The notes under the pieces were generated by a model that was not told where the DNA came from, did no database searches, and was given only the letters and a program-made list of their open reading frames with translations. A stretch of 64,000 bases of DNA from Nonomuraea sp. SBT364. Its GTDB lineage: Bacteria; Actinomycetota; Actinomycetes; Streptosporangiales; Streptosporangiaceae. Position numbers and translations under genes: made by a program. Of this stretch, positions 24,201-31,923 are shown piece by piece. Each line of letters begins with the position of its first letter. The first letter of the stretch is position 1. The stretch is taken from positions 1 through 64,000 of the forward strand of contig NZ_LAVL01000008.1 of the NCBI RefSeq assembly GCF_001083785.1, in the 5' to 3' direction.

Positions 24201-26485
24201 AGGAGTGCGCGCCGGTCAGCGTGATGGACCTGTTCCAGCATCCCACCGTGCGGAGGCTGGCCGCCGTGGCGGGCGCGCCGTCCGCCCGGCGCGGGCTGCT
24301 GTACCTGCTCACCCCGCCGGGGCCGGCCACGCGCACGCTCGTCTGCGTCCCGTACGGCGGGGGCAGCGCGGTCGTCTACCAGCCGCTCGCCGACGCCCTG
24401 CCCGAGGACACGGCGCTGTACTCGGTGGCGGTGCCCGGCCACGACCTGGGCCTGGCGGAGGAGCCCCGGCCGCTGGCGCAGGTGGCGGCCGAGTGCGCGG
24501 CGGAGATCATGGAAAAGGTCGGCGGCCCGCTGTCGCTGTACGGGCACTGCGGGGTCGGCGGTGCGCTGACCGTGGCGATCGCCCGTCTGCTGGAGGAGGC
24601 CGGCCGCCAGGTGGAGATCGTCTACCTGGGCGGGATCTTCCCCTTCGCCCGGCCGACACGCGGGCTGCTGGGCCTGTGGGCCAGGGCCACCGGCGGCGAC
24701 CGGTGGCGCAGCGACCGGGGCCAGCTCAACTGGCTGACCTCGATGGGCGCCGACCTGGGCGACCTCGACGAGGAGCAGCGGGCGTTCATCGTGCGCAACA
24801 TGCGGCACGACGCCCGGCAGGCCGAGGAGTACTTCACCGGGCTGCTGGAGGCCGACGCGCCGCCGCTGCGCGCGCCGATCGTGTCGATCGTGGGCGAGCA
24901 GGACCCGACCACGGAGTACTACGAGGAGCGCTACCGCGAGTGGCACTTCATGACCGGGCGCACGACGCTGGCGGTGATCAACGAAGCCGGTCACTATTTC
25001 TTGAAATATCGTGCGGACGAGCTGGCCGCGATCCTGTCACGTGACCCACTCACCCCCGGCGACAGCGGTCCGGGCTGGAGCGTCGACGCCGTCTCCGACC
25101 GCTCCCCCGGGGCCCCCGACGCCCCCGGGGCCCCGGAGTCCCCGGAAGTGCCCGCCGGGCCCGAGCCGAGCGTGAGCCGGTTCCTGGCCGTGGCGCTCGG
25201 CCAGATGGTGACGATCACCGGCGCGACGATCACCGAGTTCGCCATCCCCATCTGGATCTACCTCAGCACCGGGCGGCTGGCGCAGATGGCGCTGATGACC
25301 GTGCTCGCCGTGATCCCGGGCGTGCTGGCCGCGCCGCTGGTCGGCGCCATCGTCGACCGGTCGAGCAGGCGCGCGGTGATGCTCGCGAGCAGCCTGGCCG
25401 GGCTGGGCATCCAGTCGGCCGCGGCGGCCCTGCTGTTCACCGGCGGGCTCGACACCTGGACCCTGTACCCGCTGCTCACGATGCTCTCCGTGGCGCTGGC
25501 CTTCCAGCGGGTCGCGTACTCCTCGGCGATCCCGCAGCTCGTGCCCAAGCGCTACCTCGGGCACGCCAACGGCGTCGCGCAGATGACGGCGGGCGTGGCC
25601 CAGTTCGTCGCCCCGCTCGCCGCCGTCGGGCTGATGTCGGTGATCGGCCTGGGCGGCATCCTGATCGCCGACATCGCCGGATACCTGGTGGCCGCGATCG
25701 TGCTGACGTTCGCGCGCTTCCCCGCCACGCTCGCCCACCAGCGCAGGGAGAGCGTCGGCGCGGAGATCAGGGCCGGCTTCCGGCTGTCGATCGGCAACCG
25801 GGACTTCCGGGCGATGGTCGCGTTCTTCGCACTGCTGGCGATCGTGCTGTCCCCGGTCTTCATGCTCTACTCGCCGCTCGTGCTCTCCTTCGCCGGGCTG
25901 CCCGAGGTCGGCGTGGTGGCGCTGTGCGGCGGCGCGGGCGCGGCCGCCGGCGGCCTGTGGATGAGCCTGTGGGGCGGCCCGCGCCGCAGACGCATGATCG
26001 GCATGCTGCTGCTCACCCTGGTGATCGCGGTCTCGTGCGTGGTCGTCGGCCTGACCCGGTCGCTCGTGCTCATCGGCATCGGCGCGTTCGGCGTGTCGCT
26101 GGGGCTCGCCCTGGTCAACGGCGTGTACGCGACCATCATCCAGGTCAAGGTGCCCCAGCGCTACCACGGCAGGGTGTTCGCGCTCAACCAGATGGTGGCC
26201 TGGTCCACGATCCCGCTCGGCGTGGGCGTGCTGACGCCGATCGCGGAACGGGCGCTCGAACCGCTCATGCTCCCCGGCGGCGCGCTGGCGGGCACCGTCG
26301 GCGCGGTGCTCGGCACCGGCCCCGGGCGCGGCGTCGCGCTGATCTACGTGATCTTCGGGCTGTTCATCGCGCTGCTGGTGGCCGGTGCGCTCAGGACCAG
26401 GGTGCTGTCCCGCTTCGACGACCACGTCCCCGACGCCACCCCCGACGACCTCGTCGGCGTGGCCCGGCTCAAGCAAGGGGACTGA
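21221..26485 (+). CDS. Single-module NRPS fused to MFS exporter (C-A-T-TE-MFS)
   Basis: Encodes 1754 aa from ATG 21221, 6 nt after GGAGGT. Order: condensation domain about 10-430 with HHIAADG at 141-147; adenylation domain about 455-950 with YTSGSTGRPKG near 594 and YGPTETT; carrier domain with phosphopantetheine Ser978 in LGGHSLL; GrsT-like alpha/beta-hydrolase about 1030-1275 with elbow GHCGVGG, so the nucleophile is Cys1110 instead of Ser; a Pro-rich linker; and a 12-TM-like MFS from about 1317. By alignment with PheA I read the specificity code as D-F-T-K-I-G-H-V-G-K, close to known Asp codes (DLTKVGHIGK). It could make, release and export a small acyl-aminoacyl or dipeptide product. No MbtH or tailoring gene is adjacent; a terminator follows. 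Confidence 0.92.
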   Translation: MTTDHVVAGRSRVLSSGQERLWFLNQLDPGNASYNMFVTERLRGPLDPVALERALVAVAARHEVLRTRYADEDGGPVAVVDPRPRVTLARIDLDGPDAESRAARLVTEWTGRPFDLVEDQPLRACLIRLGPDEHVFVVVLHHIAADGWSLGILLRELTLCYNGEPGPAPPALQYADYAREQREEDIRPPEALVSRLAGAPALELPTDRPRPLVRTTAGDRVVLTLPAGLSDRIGLLARRERCTLFMTLLAAFQAQLSRYTGRQDVCVGTPVSTRDSEELEPLIGFFLNTLVMRTDLSGDPTFRELMHRVRGVAMESLMASDVPFDRLVEALDLRRDLSRTPLFQAEFVMGAETAGELALDGVTAEPYDPGTARAKFDLALEAVAGTEGLRLFLVYSTDLFDRATAERFCGHFANVLRQVADDPGVRLSELELAGPEERALLDAWSRAEPVPPRARTLHGMVAETAAARPADAAVVQGGRTLTYAELDGRANRLAGLLRDAGVGIGDRVAICLEQSPDLAVAVLGVLKAGAAYVPVDPEQPAERLAYLLSDSGAAALVSDGPVAGFGGPLLGVPQESAGPVGPVAGPDDLAYVIYTSGSTGRPKGVAVQHRQVLNYLSDVRERFGVGHGARFGLLQSLSFDFGITVFYLALMTGGTLELYPSRISGAEFAGHGLDYLKMTPSHFGALAAEVPPEQLLPSRTMIFGGEGSSWEQTRELAALGWCEIVNHYGPTETTVGVTTYTVRPDDEIRGPVTPIGRPLGHARVHVLDAALRPVPIGVPGELCVGGDRLAREYLGRPDLTAEKFVTVRGERLYRTGDLARWLPSGDLEFLGRRDLQVKIRGYRVELGEIDEALRKLPGVAHAVADARGAPGSLELVAYLVAGGERVPVGELRRALATALPEYMVPTRYVWLDRLPLKSHGKVDRAALPEPEAGRPERDVAYEPPAGPVEEAIAAAVAEVLGVPRVGALDDFFDLGGHSLLATRVVARLRRDLPEECAPVSVMDLFQHPTVRRLAAVAGAPSARRGLLYLLTPPGPATRTLVCVPYGGGSAVVYQPLADALPEDTALYSVAVPGHDLGLAEEPRPLAQVAAECAAEIMEKVGGPLSLYGHCGVGGALTVAIARLLEEAGRQVEIVYLGGIFPFARPTRGLLGLWARATGGDRWRSDRGQLNWLTSMGADLGDLDEEQRAFIVRNMRHDARQAEEYFTGLLEADAPPLRAPIVSIVGEQDPTTEYYEERYREWHFMTGRTTLAVINEAGHYFLKYRADELAAILSRDPLTPGDSGPGWSVDAVSDRSPGAPDAPGAPESPEVPAGPEPSVSRFLAVALGQMVTITGATITEFAIPIWIYLSTGRLAQMALMTVLAVIPGVLAAPLVGAIVDRSSRRAVMLASSLAGLGIQSAAAALLFTGGLDTWTLYPLLTMLSVALAFQRVAYSSAIPQLVPKRYLGHANGVAQMTAGVAQFVAPLAAVGLMSVIGLGGILIADIAGYLVAAIVLTFARFPATLAHQRRESVGAEIRAGFRLSIGNRDFRAMVAFFALLAIVLSPVFMLYSPLVLSFAGLPEVGVVALCGGAGAAAGGLWMSLWGGPRRRRMIGMLLLTLVIAVSCVVVGLTRSLVLIGIGAFGVSLGLALVNGVYATIIQVKVPQRYHGRVFALNQMVAWSTIPLGVGVLTPIAERALEPLMLPGGALAGTVGAVLGTGPGRGVALIYVIFGLFIALLVAGALRTRVLSRFDDHVPDATPDDLVGVARLKQGD

Positions 26486-26514
26486 CCGGGCGCCCTTCGC
26501 GGACGCCCGGTCAG
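26482..26514. terminator. Bidirectional hairpin terminator
   Basis: An 11-bp perfect stem (26482-26492 with 26504-26514) and an 11-nt loop lie between the convergent NRPS-MFS and ABC genes. The NRPS stop codon is inside the left arm. Confidence 0.7.
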
Positions 26515-26520
26515 GGATCG

Positions 26521-27912
26521 CTACTGGACGTTGGTGTTGTACTTCTGGATGGCGGCCTGCAGGCCGGTGGCCGCGTTCTGCATCGCCTGGTCGGCCGACG
26601 TCTTGGCGTCCTGTCCGGCGCCGGCCGGCACGGCCTGCTCCAGCCCGACCTCAGCCGCCTTCCTGGCCTCCGGCATGATGCCGAGCAGGCAGCCCGACGT
26701 GGCCGGCGACGGGCTCTGCGCGCGCAGCTGCGTCACCGCGACCTGGAAGTTCGGGTTGTCGTTGGACTTGGCCTGCGGGTTGACGGGCACGTACCCGGTG
26801 GCCGCGTGCCACTTCGCCTGCTGCTCGGGCGTGTTGGCGAACTTGACGAACTCCCAGGCGGCCCGCTTCTCCGCGTCGGTGTGCCCGACCGCGTTGATCC
26901 ACAGGGAGGCGCCGCCGATGATCGTGCCGCCGCTGGAGGTGGCCGACGGCTTCGGGAACGGCGCGGTCTTCAGCTCGAACTTGCCCTTCGCCGCCTCGGT
27001 GTATCCGCCGAGGGCCGAGGTCGACTCCAGGTGCAGGGCGATGGTCCCGGTCTTGAACGCGTTCTGGGCCTGGTCGGTCGGCCGGCCGGTGTTGGTGGCG
27101 TAGCCCTCCTTCACCAGGTCGCCCAGCCACTGGGCGAACTTCGGCCCGGCGCCGGAACCGAAGTTGACCTTGGTCGCCAGGCCGTTCCTGCCGTTGCCGT
27201 TGTCGCAGTACTCGGCGTTGTCCTGGGCGGTGAGCTGCTCGACGAACCAGCCGTACAGTGCGGCGTTGAAGCCGTACTGCTTGACCGTCCCGCCTTCCTT
27301 GACGGTCAGTTTCTCGGCCCACTCGCCGATCTCGTCGAGGGTCGCCGGCGGCTTGTCCGGGTCCAGGCCGGCCTTCTTCACGGCGTCCGCGTTCATGTAG
27401 AGCAGCGGCGCGGAAGAGTTGAACGGCATCGACCAGAGCTTGTCCTTAATCGTGTAGTAGCTGGCGATGTTGGGCTCGATGTTCGCGTTCTGGTCGAACT
27501 TGTCCGCCTCGATGAACTTGTACATCGGGACGACCTGCTTGGCGTCGTACATGAACCGCGAGCCGATGTCGTAGATCTGGACCAGCGGCGGCGTGCTCTC
27601 CTGCTGGACGGCCTGCTTGTAGGCGACGACCATCTGGTCGTAGTCGCCCTTGAAGACCGGCTTCACGGTGATCTTGTCGTTCACCTTCTTGAAGTCGTCC
27701 ACCATGGCCTTGATGGCCAGCTCGTTCTTCTCCTTCATCGAGTGCCAGAACTCGATCTCGATCGGCTCGGTGATCGCGTCCGCGCCGGGCGCCGTGGCGG
27801 CCTCGCCGCCCTCGCCGGAGCCGCTGCCGCCTCCGCAGCCCGTCAGGGCGAGGGACAGCGCGGCCGTGACAGCCAGCCCGCCGCGCATCCGCCTGGATCG
27901 GGATTGTGTCAT
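26521..27912 (-). CDS. ABC importer solute-binding lipoprotein (UgpB-like)
   Basis: Encodes 463 aa. The signal peptide ends in lipobox LTGC (Cys26), so it is membrane-anchored outside the cell. EIEFWHSM near residue 53 and the later YMNADAVKKAGLDPDKPPATLDE and TGYVPVNPQA are typical of carbohydrate family-1 (CUT1) binding proteins, most like UgpB for sn-glycerol-3-phosphate diesters. The ligand cannot be fixed; a sugar or sugar ester is safest. It is the last gene of a three-gene importer operon. No ATPase is present, as usual where a shared MsiK-type ATPase serves many CUT1 systems. Confidence 0.9.
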   Translation of the reverse strand: MTQSRSRRMRGGLAVTAALSLALTGCGGGSGSGEGGEAATAPGADAITEPIEIEFWHSMKEKNELAIKAMVDDFKKVNDKITVKPVFKGDYDQMVVAYKQAVQQESTPPLVQIYDIGSRFMYDAKQVVPMYKFIEADKFDQNANIEPNIASYYTIKDKLWSMPFNSSAPLLYMNADAVKKAGLDPDKPPATLDEIGEWAEKLTVKEGGTVKQYGFNAALYGWFVEQLTAQDNAEYCDNGNGRNGLATKVNFGSGAGPKFAQWLGDLVKEGYATNTGRPTDQAQNAFKTGTIALHLESTSALGGYTEAAKGKFELKTAPFPKPSATSSGGTIIGGASLWINAVGHTDAEKRAAWEFVKFANTPEQQAKWHAATGYVPVNPQAKSNDNPNFQVAVTQLRAQSPSPATSGCLLGIMPEARKAAEVGLEQAVPAGAGQDAKTSADQAMQNAATGLQAAIQKYNTNVQ

Positions 27913-27934
27913 CAGGGGAACTCCGTTTCTTTGA

Positions 27935-28783
27935 TCACTTCACCGCGCCCGCGGTGAGGCCGCGGATGATGAAGCGCTGCCCGAAGATCACGAGCGCGAG
28001 TGTGGGAAGCAGCGCGAGGGTGACGCCGGCCAGGATCAGCGTGGGACTGGACGACTCGGCGTCGTTCAGCATGGACACGCCGATCTGCAGGGTCTTGTAC
28101 TTGTCGTCGTTGCCGAGGATCAGCGGCCAGAAGTACTGGTTCCACGTGGTCATGAACACGTACACGCCGACCGCCGCGATGGCCGGCTTCGACAGGGGGA
28201 GCAGGATCCGCCACAGGAACCGCAGATGGCCGCATCCGTCCATCACCGCGGCGTCGCGCACTTCGAGCGGGAACTGCAGGAACGACTGCCGGAGCAGGAA
28301 GGTGCCGAAGGCGTGGGCCAGGAACGGCAGGGTCAGCCCGAGATAGGTGAGCGGCCCCTTGGTCAGCCCCAGGTCCGAGATCAGCAGGTAGTTGGGCAGG
28401 ATGATCGCTTCCCACGGCACCATGAGCGTCACCATGAACAGCGCGAACATCGCCGTCTTGGCCCACATGCGCAGGAACGCGAACGCGTAGGCGGCCAGCA
28501 CGCTCGACAGGAGCTGGCAGATGGTGACGATGCCCGTCTGGATCGCCGAGTTGAGATATTGCCTGGCCAGCGGGATCGTGTCGAGCGCCGAGGAGTAGTT
28601 GCCGAGGTCGATCGCCGTCGGGACGAGCTTCGGCGGATAGCTCGACAGGTCGCCCGGCGTCATGATGCCGCCCACGAACGCGTAGTAGAGCGGGAAGACC
28701 ACCGGGAGCGCGCACACGACGAGCACGAGATACACAACGATCTTGCTCGTGACCGAACCCGTGACGGAAGAGGAAGTGCTCAT
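27935..28783 (-). CDS. CUT1 ABC importer permease (UgpE-like)
   Basis: Encodes 282 aa from ATG 28783. Six membrane segments are visible, and the EAA loop that contacts the ATPase reads EVRDAAVMDGCGHLRFLWRILLPLSKP near residue 185. Its ATG overlaps the stop of the other permease (ATGA), so the two membrane subunits are translationally coupled and presumably form the heterodimeric channel. Confidence 0.92.
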   Translation of the reverse strand: MSTSSSVTGSVTSKIVVYLVLVVCALPVVFPLYYAFVGGIMTPGDLSSYPPKLVPTAIDLGNYSSALDTIPLARQYLNSAIQTGIVTICQLLSSVLAAYAFAFLRMWAKTAMFALFMVTLMVPWEAIILPNYLLISDLGLTKGPLTYLGLTLPFLAHAFGTFLLRQSFLQFPLEVRDAAVMDGCGHLRFLWRILLPLSKPAIAAVGVYVFMTTWNQYFWPLILGNDDKYKTLQIGVSMLNDAESSSPTLILAGVTLALLPTLALVIFGQRFIIRGLTAGAVK

Positions 28784-29685
28784 CGGTAGTGGACTTTCCT
28801 TTCCAGCACGCCGAACTGGATGCCCGTGCACGCCAGCACGATCACCAGGAGCACGATGGCCGCGGCGCTGGCCGTGCCGAAGTCGGACGACCCGTAGCTG
28901 AACGCCTTCTCGTAGATCCAATAGACCAGCGTGGACGTGGCGCCGTCGGGGCCGCCCTTGGTGAGGATGTGGATCTGGCCGAAGCTCTGCAGCGCGTGGA
29001 TCGTGGAGATCACGATGAGGAAGAAGAGCTGCGGCGACAGCATCGGGATGGTGATCCGGCCGTGCAGCCGCCACCCCGTCGCGCCGTCGAGCCTGGCCGC
29101 CTCCAGCACCTCCGTGGGGATCGCGCCGATTCCCGCCGAGAGCACGAGGACGTTGTAGCCGAGCGTCATCCAGATCGTGGTGATCGAGATCGAGATCAGG
29201 GCCAGGTCCGGCTCGGTGAGCCAGCCGATCCGGTCGACGCCGAGATAGCTGAGGGCGCCGTTGGCCATGCCCACGGCCGGGTTGTAGATGAGCGCGAAGA
29301 TCACCGACGCGGTCGCCACCGAGAAGGCGAACGGGAGCGCGAACACCGTACGGAACATCCGCTGCCCGCTGATCCGCGACTCCAGCAGCAGGACGACGAC
29401 GAGCGCGCCGGCGATCGCCGGGACCACCGTGAACAGGACGAACAGCGCGGTCGTGCCCAGTGCCTTGAAGAAGCCCGGGTCGGAGAACATGGCCGCGAAG
29501 TTGTCCAGCCCGACGAACTTGTTGGCCCGGCCGATGATGTCGGTCCCCATCGTGGACAGGTAGAACGTCCTGCCCAGCGGATAGAAGACGAAGATCATGA
29601 AAATGATCAGCGAGGGTGCCAGGAAGAGCAGCGACAGCCGACGCTCGCCCGTAGGTCCCCGTTCCCTGGTAGCGCGAGCTTCCAT
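28780..29685 (-). CDS. CUT1 ABC importer permease (UgpA-like)
   Basis: Encodes 301 aa, starting MEARATRERG. Six membrane segments follow, with N-terminal FLAPSLIIFMIFVFYPLGRTFYLS and the EAA loop EVLEAARLDGATGWRLHGRITIPML near residue 190. It is first gene of the importer operon (permease, permease, binding protein). It pairs with the downstream permease; the energising ATPase must come from another locus. Confidence 0.92.
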   Translation of the reverse strand: MEARATRERGPTGERRLSLLFLAPSLIIFMIFVFYPLGRTFYLSTMGTDIIGRANKFVGLDNFAAMFSDPGFFKALGTTALFVLFTVVPAIAGALVVVLLLESRISGQRMFRTVFALPFAFSVATASVIFALIYNPAVGMANGALSYLGVDRIGWLTEPDLALISISITTIWMTLGYNVLVLSAGIGAIPTEVLEAARLDGATGWRLHGRITIPMLSPQLFFLIVISTIHALQSFGQIHILTKGGPDGATSTLVYWIYEKAFSYGSSDFGTASAAAIVLLVIVLACTGIQFGVLERKVHYR

Positions 29686-29864
29686 CGTGGTGCGGTCCTG
29701 CTTTCGTTAACCGTTCGTTCACACTCGTGCCTGCCGGATTCTGCCTACTGGAGTCAGGTTTCGGTAGACCTGCAGATAGGGCGTCCGCTGAACGTTCACG
29801 GAACGTTATTCATGGAGGCGGAGTCGCGCGGTGAGCCGGGTGCGTTCGCGGGCAGGGGGCGACC
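29686..29864. other. Divergent promoter region, ABC importer versus TspO operon
   Basis: The 179-nt gap serves both operons. It contains GTTAAC in CGTTAACCG (29706-29714) and two direct AACGTT copies near 29792-29806 (GAACGTTCACGGAACGTT). These could be LacI-type half sites for the sugar importer, but no symmetric operator is convincing. No gene is seen in it. Confidence 0.35.
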
Positions 29865-30341
29865 ATGGACAAGAAGCTGCTGCTGAGGACGGCTCTCGGG
29901 GTCACCGCCGCCGCCGTCGCCGGAACGCTCGGCACCGACGCCCGCTCCGCGTGGTACCGGCGGCTCCGCAAACCGCCGTGGCAGCCGCCGCCCCAGGCGT
30001 TCCCGCTGGTCTGGACCCCGCTGTACGCGCTCATCACCTACGCGGGCGCGCGGGCGCTGAGCCGGGGGGACCAGGACGAGCGCCAGGGTCTTCAGCGTGC
30101 CCTGACCGTCAATCTGCTGCTCAACGCCGCCTGGCCGGCGCTGTTCTTCCGGAGTCGGGCGCCGCGCCTGGCGCTGGCCGAGATCGTCGCGCTCAACGCG
30201 TCCAACGCGATGCTCGTCAGGCGGGCCTGGGCGGCCGACCAGCGGGCCGGGCTGCTGCTCCTGCCGTACGCGGGATGGACGGCGTTCGCCACCGCGCTGA
30301 ACGCCGCCATCACCCGCCGCAACCACGGCTCCCGGCGCTGA
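29865..30341 (+). CDS. tspO: TspO/MBR family membrane protein
   Basis: Encodes 158 aa. All family signatures are visible: W30-Y-x2-L-x-KPPWQPP (30-42), FPLVWTPLY near 46-54, NLLLNAAW (83-90) and LLPYAGWTAFATALN (132-146), within five membrane helices. TspO binds porphyrins and other tetrapyrroles and takes part in tetrapyrrole homeostasis and light or stress responses. It lies 13 nt before a SpoIIE phosphatase gene, which itself overlaps a B12-binding photoreceptor-like gene. A tetrapyrrole or light role for the whole operon is therefore plausible. Confidence 0.9.
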   Translation: MDKKLLLRTALGVTAAAVAGTLGTDARSAWYRRLRKPPWQPPPQAFPLVWTPLYALITYAGARALSRGDQDERQGLQRALTVNLLLNAAWPALFFRSRAPRLALAEIVALNASNAMLVRRAWAADQRAGLLLLPYAGWTAFATALNAAITRRNHGSRR

Positions 30342-30354
30342 CCTGGGGCGGGCC

Positions 30355-31923
30355 ATGAACCGGATGGTGTGGGAGGACGCACCGTACCCCATGTGGGCGC
30401 TCGGCACGGCAGGCGTCGTCCAGCAGGCGAACCGGGCGGCCCGGTCGCTGCTCCCCGGCGCGGTCCCGGGCGCCCACCTGCCGGAAGTGGCCCCCGCGTG
30501 GCTGGCGCGGGCGCGCCCGGCGTGCGGGCGGGAGGCGCCCTCCGGGCCGATCGGCGACCGGGTGTACCAGGCGCACGCCGTCCACGCCGACGGCGACCGC
30601 GTCATCTGGTGGCTGGTCGACGTCACCGGCTGCCGGCAGGACGCCGACGCCCTCCGGGCCGAACGGGAGTGGGTCACGTTCCTGGCCGACGCCTCCGACC
30701 AACTCCTGTCGTCCCTGAACCTCGACCGGTGCATGGAGGTGACCGCGCGCCTGGCCGTGCGGTGCCTGGCCGACGCCGCGCTGGTCGTGATGCCGGTGCC
30801 CGGTCACAGGTACGTGGCCGCGTACTGCGGCCCGGAAGGCGAGGCGGCGTGCGGGACCGAGACCGTCGACCCGCGTACGGTGCCGGAGCTCGCCGAGGTG
30901 CTGCGGGGCTTCCCGCCGTCGCCGGTCCGCTGGATCGACCCGGCCTCGGTCCCGGAGTGGATGATCCGCGAAGGAACCGGCGAGGTGGGGTCCGTGGCGC
31001 TGGTCGGCCTGCCCGGGCACGGCCTGCCCGCGGGGGCGCTGGTGCTGTTGCGCCGTTCCCGGCGGGCCGGGCTGACGGACCGGGAGCGGGTGTTCGTGCG
31101 GCTGTTCGCGGTGTGGGCGGGTGCGGCGATCTCGGCCGCCCGCATCTACACCGAGCAGGCGGTCATCACCGAGACCTTGATGGCCGAGCTGCTTCCGCCC
31201 GCGCCCCCGCGCCTGGACGGCGTGGAGCTGGCGGCGCTCTACCGGCCCGCCGGTCCCGGCGAGCAGGTCGGCGGGGACTTCTACGACGTCTACCCCGTCG
31301 CCGGCTCGGGACGCGAGTCGTTGGTGGTGCTCGGCGACGTGTCGGGCAAGGGGCTGGAGGCCGCGGTCCTCACCGGGAGGATCCGCAACACCCTCCGGGC
31401 CCTGCTGCCGCTGGCCGACGATCACCAGCGCGTGCTGGAGTCGCTGAACGGCGTGCTCGTCGCCGACAGTGACGCAACCCGCTTCGTGACCCTGGTGCTG
31501 GCCTCGTTCGAGCGCCGCGGCGCCCGGGTGGCGCTGCGGGTCACCGCCGCCGGGCACCCGTCCCCGATGGTCGTGCGCAACGACGGCCGGGTCGAGGACG
31601 TCGGGGCCGACGGGACGCTGATCGGGATGCTGGAGGACGTCACCAGTGTCACCGGTGCCGTCATGCTCGATCCGGGCGAGACCTGCCTGCTCTACAGCGA
31701 CGGCATCATCGAGGCCAGGGGCGGCCCGCTCGGTGACGAGTTCTTCGGCGAGGACCGGCTGCGGGAGCAGCTCCGGCAGTGTGCCGGCATGCCTCCGGAG
31801 GCGCTGACGGAGCGCGTCCAGATGCTCGCCTCCGAGTGGGTCGGCGACGGCGAGCACGACGACATGGCGGTCGTCGCCATCACCGCCGGCCCGGCGCAGG
31901 GGGAGGACGGGTGCCATGAGTGA
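30355..31923 (+). CDS. PAS-GAF-SpoIIE (PPM-type) serine phosphatase
   Basis: Encodes 522 aa. Residues about 1-100 look PAS-like (PYPMWALGTAGVVQQANRAA, then WWLVDVTGCRQDADALRAE). A GAF-like sensor covers about 105-265, and the SpoIIE phosphatase core about 290-515 with metal-binding aspartates in GEQVGGDFYDV, LGDVSGKGLEAA, LYSDGIIEAR and EHDDMAVV. Such enzymes usually dephosphorylate STAS anti-sigma-factor antagonists and thereby release a sigma factor. No kinase or STAS partner is adjacent. It overlaps the cobalamin-binding gene by 8 nt, so that protein is the most likely input or partner. Confidence 0.9.
   Translation: MNRMVWEDAPYPMWALGTAGVVQQANRAARSLLPGAVPGAHLPEVAPAWLARARPACGREAPSGPIGDRVYQAHAVHADGDRVIWWLVDVTGCRQDADALRAEREWVTFLADASDQLLSSLNLDRCMEVTARLAVRCLADAALVVMPVPGHRYVAAYCGPEGEAACGTETVDPRTVPELAEVLRGFPPSPVRWIDPASVPEWMIREGTGEVGSVALVGLPGHGLPAGALVLLRRSRRAGLTDRERVFVRLFAVWAGAAISAARIYTEQAVITETLMAELLPPAPPRLDGVELAALYRPAGPGEQVGGDFYDVYPVAGSGRESLVVLGDVSGKGLEAAVLTGRIRNTLRALLPLADDHQRVLESLNGVLVADSDATRFVTLVLASFERRGARVALRVTAAGHPSPMVVRNDGRVEDVGADGTLIGMLEDVTSVTGAVMLDPGETCLLYSDGIIEARGGPLGDEFFGEDRLREQLRQCAGMPPEALTERVQMLASEWVGDGEHDDMAVVAITAGPAQGEDGCHE

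Noticed and set aside
21188-24994. 1268-codon minus-strand open frame
   Set aside because: It lies fully antisense to the NRPS domains. Its composition is low-complexity (His, Gln, Arg, Val), as expected from the complement of GC-rich codons.
29700-29810. LacI-type operator for the sugar importer
   Set aside because: GTTAAC and AACGTT elements are present but not arranged in a convincing inverted repeat, and no LacI gene is adjacent.
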